Source: Bacillota bacterium (GTDB lineage Bacteria > Bacillota > Clostridia > Christensenellales > CAG-138). Taken from it: 64,000 bases of DNA. Within the stretch, counting starts at the first letter, position 1. Each line of letters opens with the position of its first letter. The notes beneath the pieces were generated by a model. That model saw only the letters and a program-made list of their open reading frames with translations, had not been told where the DNA came from and did no database searches. Position numbers and translations under genes: made by a program. Of the stretch, positions 34,752-42,636 are shown one piece after another. Where the stretch lies: the NCBI GenBank assembly GCA_023390655.1, contig JAEWCL010000020.1, positions 124,001 to 188,000 on the forward strand, given 5' to 3'.

Positions 34752-35693
34752 TCAGAATGGGGTGTCCTCACCGATATAGCATGCGATGTCGTTGTCCAAA
34801 TAGAGCTGCTGCAATTCCTGCATACGTTCGTCGCTCATGTCGCCATGATCGAGATATTCGTATGCCTTGCCCATCTGCTCCCACTTCGTGCTGCCCATGC
34901 GATGGAATTTGAGGAGATTGATTTCATAGAGATTGTTCGCATTCATAAAATCAATTACCTGAAGCGCATTTTCCATGCCGTCGTTATAGCCGCAGATGGT
35001 AGGCTGGCGCAGCACCAGCCTGCCCGTCCAGCCCGATTGGGCAAGCGCCGCAATATTGCCTAAAATCCGTTCATTGCCAACGCCTGTCCCCCACTTGTGT
35101 TTCTCGTTGTCCATGTGCTTTACGTCAATAAACGCGAAGTCGATATACTGCATCACGCTAAGAAAGATGTCCCGCTGTGTAAAGGCGCAGGTCTCAATTG
35201 CGGTGTGCATCTCCAGCCTGTGGCAGCGTTTGAGCACCTCAAGCAGGTATTCGTGCTGCAAAAACGGTTCCCCGCCGCTGAATGTCACACCTCCATCAGA
35301 TCCCCAGTTTGCAAAATCACGCAGCAGAACCTGCACCAACTCGTCAACAGTGAAAAACCGTACACACTGCTTCAGGCTGTTGGCCGCACAGGATGTTGAA
35401 CATTCAATCGTCTCGCATTCAGCGCAGATGGCCCAGTTTACGAAAGGCTTTCCGTCCCCATCAAAGGAAAGTGAGCCGAAAGGGCATGCATGTGCGCATG
35501 CCCTGCAGCCCTGATCCCATTTGCAGGAGCGTTCTGAAAACATCAGGTGTTTCTTGCGTTTCCAGCTTTCCGGGTTGGCGCACCACCTGCATTGCAGCGG
35601 ACAACCAACAAAGAACACATTGGTTCTGCAGCCCGGGCCATCATGAACGGAGTAACTCTGAATGTCAAAGATCATTCCTGCCATATCATTCAT
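34752..35693 (-). CDS. hpdA: 4-hydroxyphenylacetate decarboxylase activating enzyme (radical SAM)
   Basis: A 313-aa glycyl radical enzyme activase. It uses SAM and a [4Fe-4S] cluster to abstract hydrogen from the glycine of HpdB. The radical SAM motif is CPLQCRWC near residue 31, and a ferredoxin-like insert follows with further cysteines (CKWDQGCRACAHACP and CAECETIECSTSC) for two extra clusters. GGVTFSGGEPFLQ is the SAM-binding GGE block. ATG 35693 was chosen: AAGGAAG lies seven bases upstream, while ATG 35711 has no site. Confidence 0.92.
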   Translation of the reverse strand: MNDMAGMIFDIQSYSVHDGPGCRTNVFFVGCPLQCRWCANPESWKRKKHLMFSERSCKWDQGCRACAHACPFGSLSFDGDGKPFVNWAICAECETIECSTSCAANSLKQCVRFFTVDELVQVLLRDFANWGSDGGVTFSGGEPFLQHEYLLEVLKRCHRLEMHTAIETCAFTQRDIFLSVMQYIDFAFIDVKHMDNEKHKWGTGVGNERILGNIAALAQSGWTGRLVLRQPTICGYNDGMENALQVIDFMNANNLYEINLLKFHRMGSTKWEQMGKAYEYLDHGDMSDERMQELQQLYLDNDIACYIGEDTPF

Positions 35694-35714
35694 GGAGTTA
35701 CTTCCTTCCATTGC

Positions 35715-35975
35715 TTATTTTTGCTGATACTGCCCGCAGCAAAATGCTCCGTTCTGCGCGTAAGTCCAGTTCTCCTTCTCAAAGCCGGAGCATGTTCCGA
35801 TGCCGTAGCTGTCGGGCTTGGAAAAGTTTGCGCAAGTTGCGCAGAAGAAGCCCGGTGCAAAGGCGTCGCAGGCGTCGCTGCCTTCGCCGTCAATAGGTAC
35901 GATCTTCTTATAAATGGCGCACATACCCTTCTCGCAATCCAAGCTCAGAAAGTTGGCACAATCATTGTGTTTCAT
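35715..35975 (-). CDS. hpdC: 4-hydroxyphenylacetate decarboxylase small (iron-sulfur) subunit
   Basis: An 86-aa protein carrying two [4Fe-4S] clusters, needed with HpdB for decarboxylation. The ligands known from the Clostridium scatologenes enzyme are all present: H3, C6, C19, C36 for the first cluster and C45, C48, C62, C80 for the second (the second set shifted by two). The segment GIGTCSGFEKENWTYA is highly similar to known HpdC. This small subunit separates 4-hydroxyphenylacetate decarboxylase from phenylacetate and indoleacetate decarboxylases, which lack it. AGGAGGT lies nine bases before the ATG. Confidence 0.93.
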   Translation of the reverse strand: MKHNDCANFLSLDCEKGMCAIYKKIVPIDGEGSDACDAFAPGFFCATCANFSKPDSYGIGTCSGFEKENWTYAQNGAFCCGQYQQK

Positions 35976-36030
35976 TGTAATACCTCCTCAAATTTTTCCG
36001 TTCCCTTTGAAACTCCATCCATGTCCAAAC

Positions 36031-38721
36031 TCAGGCGTCGTACTCGGTTCTGTAAATAACCTCGTCCTGAATGGGCTTGCCGATCTCGCACCAGTACTGC
36101 GTGAAGCCTGCTACACGCACCATCAGGTCGCGGTAGTCATCCGGCTTCTGCTGCGCGGTGCGCAGGGTCTTTGAGGAAGTGATGTTGAACTGCACATGGA
36201 AGCCGCCCTTGCGCATATACGCGCGGATCACATCCAGGAGCTTCTTCGTGCCGTTGATGCCCTTCACGGCGGTGGGATGAATTTTGACGTTCATCTGAGA
36301 GTTCTGGCACATGGCATGATCGTAGCAGGTTGCGGATTCAAACACGGCGTAGATGCCATTCTTATCCGTGGTGGGCGCGGGCGACATGGACCCATCGGCA
36401 TAGGTCGTACCGGCCAGGCGGCCATCGGCGGAGGCTAAGGTAATCGCGCCCTGCGGGCCGTGTGTGGAGACGGAAATCTGGCACATATAGTACGGCTTGC
36501 CGTAGTAGGAACGCAGCCTGAGCATTTCGGGCAGCATGCGGTCCTCATAGTCCTTCAGGATACTGTCGGCATAAGGATCGGCGTTGCCGTACTTGGGCGC
36601 GTTGACGGAATCGTAGAAGATTTTTTCGTACTTCGGAGCATTCTCCGTGGCCTCGCGGCGGTCGGGGGAGAATACGCCGGTTTCAAAAGCGGTCTTGAAG
36701 CCATAGTTGTTGAGCATGGCGTCTACCATTTCTTCAAGGGTGTACTTCTTGTCGTCGTACACATTTTGCTTGAGGGAAGCCATGGCGTTGATGAAGTTGA
36801 TGGTGCCGCAGGATTCAAAGTTGATGCTGCTGTTGTAGCGGGCGCCGCAGTCTCCGATATGCTGCCCCTTCTTGAAGCAATCCGCCTTGAGCAGGGACTG
36901 AATGACCGGAGGATTGTTCTTGCGCCAGACGTCCATCTGGATGTTGTTGATCTTGTTGGCAATGTCGAGAAGCTCACGCATATAGGCCATCCAGACTTCC
37001 CACAGCTCTTCAAAGGTCGAAAGCGGCTTGTTGTGGGGCTCGAACACCTTGATACCGGTACGCTTGTCAACACCGTTGGTCAGAACGAGCTCAAGCAGCT
37101 TGGGCAGGCCCGTGAAGTGGATGCCGGTACCGGCTGTGGGGGCCGCGCCGCCGGGGATCATCCATACCTTTCCGTTATATTCCAAGGGCTGGAAACAGCC
37201 GGGGGAGGATTCCAGGCAGCCGCCAAGACACCAGGCGCGCGCATCATAGATGTCCATGCCTTCGTCGTGATAGTGGCGGAGCATATAATTCATGCCAGTC
37301 TGGTTGTTCATCCAGGCGGGGTAGCCCATGCCAAGCTTGCAACAACGCGCGCACTTCAGGAGGAAGTCCTCGGGCGTTTTCTCATCATAGAGCACGGAAA
37401 GCGTGGGCTGAGAGGTCTTCGCGCGCATGCCGGCCTCAACGATCAAGTATTCGAGTGGCGTAACGGCAGTCAGACCGTCATGGCCCAACCCGCCCATGGA
37501 CAGGTTGTTGAACGTATTGCCGGACAAAACGCCGCCCGTAACGCCGGAGGATGCGAAACACTCAATCGAGGTGATCTTAATACGGTACAGCTCAAGAAGC
37601 TCGACGACCTCTTCTTCCGTCGTGACGCCATCCTCGATGTCCTTTGCGAAGAAGGGCTGCAGGACCTGACCCAGGCGGCCGATGGACTGGCCGGACTGCG
37701 GGTCCTCGTTCACAACGCCAAGATGGCACAATAGCGTTAATTGCAGGGCCTCGCGGAAGGAAGCGGGCTTCTTGTGCGCAACGTTGCGCATGACAGCGGC
37801 GATTTCCTCATACTCCTTCTTTTGGACGGGGTCTTTTTCAAGCCCGGCAAGGAATTCGGCGCGTTTGGCGTAGTTGTCCGCCCACTGCGACATGCCCTTG
37901 ACGATTTCCTTCATGGCGGCATAATAGTAACCGCGGCTCATGCCCAAGATCCCGTCGTCACCGGCTTCACCCAGGGTTTCCGCTATCTTTTCATCGCAAA
38001 GCTCGAGGATGCGGTCAAAGCCGTATTGCAGCGGCAGATAGTAATTGATCACTTCGCGTCCCTGGGGAATTGCCCAGGAGTCAAACATGATCAGCACGGT
38101 ATCCCGGAATGCCTTCCATTGGTCGAACTCCGGAACAAGCTTCGAGTAGCGGTCACTGACGCTCTCGACCGACGCCATGTCCCAGTATTTAGAAACCTTG
38201 ACCAGGCAGGGGATTTCCTCTCTGCGCAGGCCAAACTTTTTCGCAATGGAAACGATATTGCCATAATCTTTTGTGACATTGCCGCCGCCGGCGCCCACGG
38301 TGGACACCGCGTCGGCCGCCGCCTCGGGAGGGGCCTCGACCTGGTTCATCAGCGCTTCGGCATGGGCGTTGAAGAAGGATGCATCCACCCAAGGGAACGG
38401 GAAAGCGCCGCGCCAGTTCTTGGTTTTGTTCATTACAAGCTTCTCGCCCGGCCAGATGGTGGGTGTATGGTGCGCAAGCGCGGCGCCATATGCTTTCGCG
38501 CGGCGGATGACGGAGACGTCGCCTTCGTTTTCCCACCATACGCGATTGTACCAGTAGGGGATTTCCATGTCGATGGTATTTTTCATGATGTAGTAGATGC
38601 TGATGAGATTTTTGAAGCGCTCGGTTGGTTCGGGAACATCCGTTTCCCTGAAATCGTCGGCTGCTGTGACATCCAAGCCACGTCTCTTTAGAATTTCCTG
38701 GATTTTAGATTCGTTTCCCAT
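36031..38721 (-). CDS. hpdB: 4-hydroxyphenylacetate decarboxylase glycyl radical subunit
   Basis: An 896-aa glycyl radical enzyme that decarboxylates 4-hydroxyphenylacetate (from tyrosine) to p-cresol. Catalytic residues of the characterised enzyme (C503, E505, H536, E637, G873) appear here at exactly one position lower: C502 and E504 in GGCLESS, H535 in GTGIHFTG, E636 in SSINFES, G872 in VRVAGFTQYW. It is first in hpdB-hpdC-hpdA-MFS. GAGGAGG precedes the ATG. The radical form is destroyed by oxygen, so the host is anaerobic. Confidence 0.94.
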   Translation of the reverse strand: MGNESKIQEILKRRGLDVTAADDFRETDVPEPTERFKNLISIYYIMKNTIDMEIPYWYNRVWWENEGDVSVIRRAKAYGAALAHHTPTIWPGEKLVMNKTKNWRGAFPFPWVDASFFNAHAEALMNQVEAPPEAAADAVSTVGAGGGNVTKDYGNIVSIAKKFGLRREEIPCLVKVSKYWDMASVESVSDRYSKLVPEFDQWKAFRDTVLIMFDSWAIPQGREVINYYLPLQYGFDRILELCDEKIAETLGEAGDDGILGMSRGYYYAAMKEIVKGMSQWADNYAKRAEFLAGLEKDPVQKKEYEEIAAVMRNVAHKKPASFREALQLTLLCHLGVVNEDPQSGQSIGRLGQVLQPFFAKDIEDGVTTEEEVVELLELYRIKITSIECFASSGVTGGVLSGNTFNNLSMGGLGHDGLTAVTPLEYLIVEAGMRAKTSQPTLSVLYDEKTPEDFLLKCARCCKLGMGYPAWMNNQTGMNYMLRHYHDEGMDIYDARAWCLGGCLESSPGCFQPLEYNGKVWMIPGGAAPTAGTGIHFTGLPKLLELVLTNGVDKRTGIKVFEPHNKPLSTFEELWEVWMAYMRELLDIANKINNIQMDVWRKNNPPVIQSLLKADCFKKGQHIGDCGARYNSSINFESCGTINFINAMASLKQNVYDDKKYTLEEMVDAMLNNYGFKTAFETGVFSPDRREATENAPKYEKIFYDSVNAPKYGNADPYADSILKDYEDRMLPEMLRLRSYYGKPYYMCQISVSTHGPQGAITLASADGRLAGTTYADGSMSPAPTTDKNGIYAVFESATCYDHAMCQNSQMNVKIHPTAVKGINGTKKLLDVIRAYMRKGGFHVQFNITSSKTLRTAQQKPDDYRDLMVRVAGFTQYWCEIGKPIQDEVIYRTEYDA

Positions 38722-39176
38722 TTTTGATCCTCCTCGTAATGATTTAATTCACAGGATCTTCCGAAATGCAAGATCATTATAGTATGGTTACTATGTCACA
38801 GTTAGTGAAAATTGCGCATTTTTTATCAATTATGATGGAGAATCTGAGACAAACCGTGCAATTTGCACACATATTGCATTTTGCAGCCGTATGCGTTATG
38901 TTGCTTTCATAGAGTTTGCAATATATAATAACCGTGGGCTTTATCGCGGCTGTTCGCAACGTGGCAAACGGCTGTTTTATCGGCATACAGATTACGAATA
39001 TCATCCGTTTTTAAAAAGAATCCGGCTCCTACCCAGTTTCGTTTGCAAGAGGCGGCAACGAATTCATTTTGGCACCCGGAAACACATGATCCATCTATTT
39101 TGAAAACCAATTTCGCAGATATTGGATTTAGGATGTTGCCTGCTGACATGCCGATACAAAGGATGGAGGTAAAGAC
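38722..39176. other. divergent regulatory region between hpdB and the Crp/Fnr gene
   Basis: 455 bases, AT-rich, with the hpdB -10 element and a 22-base dyad near the hpdB side. Several TTGCA-type repeats (for example ATTTGCACACATATTGCA around 38870-38886) lie in the middle. Short open frames here (for instance 38891-39103) have no ribosome binding site or recognisable product. No clear promoter for the regulator was found. Confidence 0.5.
38776..38809 (-). promoter_or_regulatory. hpd promoter with a candidate Crp/Fnr dyad
   Basis: On the minus strand a perfect TATAAT lies at 38781-38776 with a poor -35 (TAACTG at 17 bases). A 22-base imperfect dyad, TTACTA-N9-TAGTGAA, lies at 38788-38809 over the -35 position. 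A poor -35 plus a dyad next to a divergent Crp/Fnr gene suggests control by that protein; activation or repression cannot be told. Confidence 0.4.
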
Positions 39177-39845
39177 ATGAAACTTGAGAACACAACGATC
39201 TACCCGTTCATCAAAGACTGTGCTGAACTGTGCGAGCTGTACAGATTCAACCGGAACGCATATATTGTCCAGGCGTCCAATGAGGCGGAGGATGTTTGGT
39301 ATCTTGTAAATGGCCGCGTTAAGGTGGAGGCGACCACCCAGAGCGGCAAAAAGCTGCTGGTGGACATCATAGATGAGGACAATTATGTCGGCCACCTGAG
39401 CAATTTCCGCGGACGAAATTTTTACTGTGACAGCAGCGCCCTTGTTTCGAGCGCGCTCGTGCGGATTCCGGCAAGGACGTTCCTGAGCCTTTTGGATACG
39501 CCTGCATTCAGCCGCCATTTTTATATGAAAACCAGCGCCCGCCTATATGATATGTATAAAAAAGAGCTGATGAAGGGGCTGTTTACGCAGCGCCAGCAGT
39601 TTGCGTTCTATGTAATTGAAAAAGCGCACCACGACGGCATCTGTAAGCTTGGCAGCATTTATCATATTTGCGAATATCTCAAAATCAGCCGCCGCAACCT
39701 CTATAATTTGCTGGCCTGGTTTGCCAAGGGCGGCATTATGGAGCGCATGGAGACAGGAGATATTCAGGTGCTGGATATGGAAGCCTTACAGGAAACCGCA
39801 AGGCCGGTCTCTGAATTCTGGTACAATAAAATCACGCAAAAATAA
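39177..39845 (+). CDS. Crp/Fnr family transcriptional regulator
   Basis: A 222-aa regulator with an N-terminal cyclic-nucleotide-binding-like beta roll (WYLVNGRVKVEATTQSGKKLLVDII) and a C-terminal winged helix (ICEYLKISRRNLYNLLAWFAKGGIM). It resembles the YeiL branch. Two cysteines near the N-terminus (CAELC, residues ~15-19) are too few for an FNR-type cluster on their own. It is divergent from hpdB, so control of p-cresol formation is likely (inference). GGAGG precedes the ATG. Confidence 0.85.
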   Translation: MKLENTTIYPFIKDCAELCELYRFNRNAYIVQASNEAEDVWYLVNGRVKVEATTQSGKKLLVDIIDEDNYVGHLSNFRGRNFYCDSSALVSSALVRIPARTFLSLLDTPAFSRHFYMKTSARLYDMYKKELMKGLFTQRQQFAFYVIEKAHHDGICKLGSIYHICEYLKISRRNLYNLLAWFAKGGIMERMETGDIQVLDMEALQETARPVSEFWYNKITQK

Positions 39846-39857
39846 ATTTTAAAAAGA

Positions 39858-39897
39858 AGGATGGGGCCGCCAAAAGGCGGCCCCATCCTGTTATCTT
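39858..39897. terminator. bidirectional terminator between the Crp/Fnr and RNA methyltransferase genes
   Basis: Perfect 14-bp stem AGGATGGGGCCGCC / GGCGGCCCCATCCT with loop AAAA; TTATCTTTG on the plus side and TTCTTTTT on the minus side. Confidence 0.88.
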
Positions 39898-39914
39898 TGT
39901 TTCTAAAAAGATTT

Positions 39915-40688
39915 TTAGCGAGCCCCATGCATCCGTCCGGCCACTTCGTACATCATTAGCCCTGCCGCCATGGAGGCGTTTAACGATTCCGCGCGCCCGT
40001 ACATGGGCAGCTTTACAAGCGTGCAGAGTGCTGCGATTTCTTCCGATACGCCATTGCCCTCATTGCCGATCACAATCACGCATTTTTCGCCGGGCGCAGG
40101 AAGCCGCTCACTGCCGTGTAAATGCCCGCAGAGGAGCGTGTAGCCGTCCCGTTTCAATGCCTGGAGCGCATCATAGAGGCCGCCTCTCCATAGCGGGACA
40201 TGGTAGGTGGAGCCCATGGCGGCGCGCAGCGCCTTCGGGGAATAGGGGTCCGCACAGCCGTCCGAAAACAGCAGGGCGGAAGCGCCCATTGCGTCCGCGG
40301 TTCTTATGATGGTACCTAAGTTGCCGGGATCCTGTACGGTATCAAGCGCCACCAGCATTCCAGCAGGAAAGGCGTCGATAGAAGCAGGCGTTTCTACAGC
40401 CGCGCATACGCCCTGCGGCGTTGACGTATCGCACATTGCTTCGAGTACCGGGCGGGTCACGGTGTATACCTTCGTACCGCCTGCCACAAGCGCCGCGTGT
40501 TCCTCTGGGAGCGCTTCTATGGCGCTCTCTTCAAAGAAGGCCTCACGTACGGGGATGAGGGAGGAAATCGCCTCCTGCAGAAGCTTGCGGCCTTCAATGA
40601 GGTGCAGCCCAAGGGTGAGCCGGTTCTTGGCGGCAGAAAGGCCTTTGACACGTTTTACGGTTTCATTGCTGCGGCTTTCAATACGCAC
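39915..40688 (-). CDS. TrmH-family (SpoU) RNA methyltransferase
   Basis: A 257-aa 2'-O-ribose methyltransferase of the SPOUT class. N-terminal substrate-binding domain (residues ~1-95) and the knotted SAM-binding domain with VALDTVQDPGNLGTIIRTADA, VIVIGNEGNGVS and AESLNASMAAGLMMYE. Located after rplT, as is common in Firmicutes (YsgA position); the methylated RNA is not known. The start is GTG 40688 with AAAGGAGG seven bases upstream. Confidence 0.9.
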   Translation of the reverse strand: MRIESRSNETVKRVKGLSAAKNRLTLGLHLIEGRKLLQEAISSLIPVREAFFEESAIEALPEEHAALVAGGTKVYTVTRPVLEAMCDTSTPQGVCAAVETPASIDAFPAGMLVALDTVQDPGNLGTIIRTADAMGASALLFSDGCADPYSPKALRAAMGSTYHVPLWRGGLYDALQALKRDGYTLLCGHLHGSERLPAPGEKCVIVIGNEGNGVSEEIAALCTLVKLPMYGRAESLNASMAAGLMMYEVAGRMHGAR

Positions 40689-40712
40689 GGAATCCTCCTT
40701 TGGTCGAAACGG

Positions 40713-40751
40713 TATAAAAAAGCGGCATCCGCATACGTACAGGATGCCGCC
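40713..40751 (-). terminator. intrinsic terminator after rplT
   Basis: On the minus strand stem GCGGCATCC / GGATGCCGC, 11-base loop, then TTTTTTATA. The RNA methyltransferase downstream is reached by read-through or its own promoter. Confidence 0.85.
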
Positions 40752-40767
40752 TTAAATGCGGTTGAAC

Positions 40768-41124
40768 TTACGCGCGCGCCTGGTTGGCGACGTCCACAAG
40801 TTCCTTGAATGCCTTCATATCGCTGACGGCGAGGTCTGCAAGCACCTTGCGGTTGACTTCCACGCCTGCGAGCTTGAGGCCGTTGATCATGCGGCTGTAG
40901 GTGGTGCCGTTGAGGCGCGCGCCTGCGTTGATACGGGCGATCCACAGCTTGCGGTATTCACGCTTCTTGAGCTTGCGGCCAACATACGCATAGGAGAGGG
41001 ATTTCATCACCTGCTGCGTTGCGCTTCTGTACTGCTTGCTCTTTGCGCCAAAGTAGCCCTTTGCGAGCTTTAAGACCTTACGGCGCTTTTTAACGGCATT
41101 GACTGCCCTTTTAATTCTGGCCAT
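40768..41124 (-). CDS. rplT: 50S ribosomal protein L20
   Basis: A 118-aa, very basic protein with the L20 start MARIKRAVNAVKKRRK and core RKLWIARINAGAR. It is an assembly protein of the large subunit and, in Firmicutes, represses the infC-rpmI-rplT operon by binding the leader. Third gene of that operon, 16 bases after rpmI. Confidence 0.99.
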   Translation of the reverse strand: MARIKRAVNAVKKRRKVLKLAKGYFGAKSKQYRSATQQVMKSLSYAYVGRKLKKREYRKLWIARINAGARLNGTTYSRMINGLKLAGVEVNRKVLADLAVSDMKAFKELVDVANQARA

Positions 41125-41140
41125 ATTCTAAAATCCTCCC

Positions 41141-41338
41141 TTATTTATACGGTATCATCTCGCGGATTTTCTTCTCTTCGCAGGCGGCAATGTAGCCGAC
41201 CTGTCTGAGGCCGCGCAGACGCTTGGTGGATTTCTTGGTCAGAATGTGGCTCTTGTACGCCTTGCCGCGCTTGACTCTGCCGGACTTCGTCAGGCTAAAG
41301 CGCTTTGCCGCACCCCTGTGAGTTTTGATCTTTGGCAT
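41141..41338 (-). CDS. rpmI: 50S ribosomal protein L35
   Basis: A 65-aa basic protein, MPKIKTHRGAAKRFSLTKSG, the normal L35 sequence and length. AGGAGGAAC precedes its ATG. Between infC and rplT as usual. Confidence 0.99.
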   Translation of the reverse strand: MPKIKTHRGAAKRFSLTKSGRVKRGKAYKSHILTKKSTKRLRGLRQVGYIAACEEKKIREMIPYK

Positions 41339-41415
41339 GGGGTAGTTCCTCCTAAAAAAAATATGTTCCGGTAGTGGGATATCCTTTTCGCGTGAAGCGG
41401 ATAACAGCTGTTTGT

Positions 41416-41925
41416 TCAGCGGGGGTTGAGGATCATGTACATGTTGCGGCCTTCCTGCTTGGCGGGGCGGTCGATCACGGCCACTTCCTTCACCAGTTCA
41501 AAGAAGGTACTCATGACCTCAAGGCCGATTTCCCCGTGGGTGGCCTGCCTGCCGCGGAAGCGGATGGAGACCTTGACCTTATCGCCGTTCTGCAGGAATT
41601 TGATGCAGTTCTTGGCCTTGACCTCCATATCATGCAGATCGATGGTCGCGGAGAGGCGCACTTCCTTAAGTTCGACGATCTTCTGGTTTTTGCGCTGTTC
41701 TTTTTCGCGCTTGGTAAGCTCAAAGCGGTACTTGCCGTAATCCATGAGCTTGCACACAGGCGGCGTCGCCTGCGGCGCGATTTTCACAAGATCCAGCCCG
41801 CGCTCTTCTGCAAGGGCCTGTGCGGCCTGGTTTGTAACAATGCCCATCTGCTCGCCCTTTTCATCGATCAGGCGCACCTCGCGGTCGCGAATCTCCTCGT
41901 TGATCATCAGATCCTGATTGCTGAT
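41416..41925 (-). CDS. infC: translation initiation factor IF-3, probable ATC start
   Basis: IF-3 binds the 30S subunit and proofreads start codons. N- and C-domains are complete (INEEIRDREVRLID to MYMILNPR). The first in-frame ATG (41907) lies 27 bases from the only good ribosome binding site, GGAGGTG at 41933-41939. Nine bases after GGAGG is ATC (41925-41923), giving (M)SNQDLMINEEIRD, the N-terminus typical of Firmicute IF-3. Rare AUU, AUC or AUA starts are known for infC and let IF-3 repress its own translation. I therefore place the start at ATC; length 169 aa. Confidence 0.93.
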   Translation of the reverse strand: MSNQDLMINEEIRDREVRLIDEKGEQMGIVTNQAAQALAEERGLDLVKIAPQATPPVCKLMDYGKYRFELTKREKEQRKNQKIVELKEVRLSATIDLHDMEVKAKNCIKFLQNGDKVKVSIRFRGRQATHGEIGLEVMSTFFELVKEVAVIDRPAKQEGRNMYMILNPR

Positions 41926-42086
41926 AGTAAGACACCTCCATGTTTCTGATTGTTAAAATTGTTTCAGTTTACCCGCATAAAAAAGGCGGGCGCAACGCAC
42001 CCACCTATACACTCGAATGTTTCGAATTGTAAGAACCATGCCTGATATAAAACCGGCAGGTGAGAAGCGGGCGCTTCTGCTTGAAC
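41926..42086 (-). ncRNA. infC-rpmI-rplT leader (L20 leader-type attenuator)
   Basis: About 160 nt of untranslated leader between the promoter and infC. It begins with a hairpin around AGAAGCGGGCGCTTCT (42062-42078) and ends in a terminator: 9-bp stem 41985-41993 with 41997-42005 followed by six T on the minus strand (41984-41979). Firmicute L20 leaders use this design, with L20 binding favouring termination. Confidence 0.75.
41979..42005 (-). terminator. attenuator terminator in the infC leader
   Basis: Minus-strand stem GGTGGGTGC / GCGCCCGCC (two G-T pairs), loop GTT, then TTTTTT, about 55 bases before the infC start. Confidence 0.8.
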
Positions 42087-42092
42087 AATAGA

Positions 42093-42121
42093 ATTATATA
42101 GAGGAAATCGCCTGATGTCAA
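42093..42121 (-). promoter_or_regulatory. consensus promoter of infC-rpmI-rplT
   Basis: On the minus strand a perfect TTGACA (42121-42116), 17-base spacer, perfect TATAAT (42098-42093). Start of transcription near 42086. Confidence 0.92.
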
Positions 42122-42158
42122 GTGGAAACTTGATCTTGCGGGCATTTGTGATGCTAAA

Positions 42159-42596
42159 TTATTGCAATTCGCCATTTTCTTTTCCGCTTGCTCTTTGAGG
42201 CTTGTTACGGTTTAAAAAGACAGCAAAGATTCCACAGGAAATCCCCAATACCGGAAAGTATACAAAAACATGCACGCCGAATATCATCATAAGGGCAAAG
42301 CCACCGCCGCCGCCCAACGATGCTTCTGTCTGATAGATTGTCTGATACATTGAATTTGCAGACGGAAGAAGCCAAAAGACAGCAATAGAGATCAGCGACC
42401 AAAAGAGAAATGTTTTCCCATAGCATCCCTTTGCAAAGCGAATGTACAAAAAGGCTAGCCCAACTGCAAAGACAGCATCAGTTATAGCGGCGATAAGCAG
42501 GGCGTTTGGCAGAATCATTGAGGAAATGATGTTCATTTCCAACAAAAAGGTCGATAAAACGCCAAGGCCTGTTCCAAGGCAGATAGCCCGCTTCAT
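42159..42596 (-). CDS. four-helix membrane protein of unknown function
   Basis: A 145-aa hydrophobic protein with about four membrane helices (residues ~5-22, 28-52, 63-80, 98-125), a glycine run GGGGG in the third loop, and a short charged C-terminus (NRNKPQRASGKENGE). No family is recognised. AAGGAGT lies upstream of ATG 42596. The gene, like the next two, is more AT-rich than its surroundings. Confidence 0.65.
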   Translation of the reverse strand: MKRAICLGTGLGVLSTFLLEMNIISSMILPNALLIAAITDAVFAVGLAFLYIRFAKGCYGKTFLFWSLISIAVFWLLPSANSMYQTIYQTEASLGGGGGFALMMIFGVHVFVYFPVLGISCGIFAVFLNRNKPQRASGKENGELQ

Positions 42597-42636
42597 TTTG
42601 CGTCAACTCCTTATCCTATGAAAGATTAACGATGCG

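Noticed and set aside
36460..37734. 424-aa plus-strand frame
   Set aside because: Antisense shadow of hpdB.
38891..39103. 70-aa frame in the hpdB/regulator intergenic region
   Set aside because: No ribosome binding site, basic random-looking composition, and it lies in an AT-rich regulatory region.
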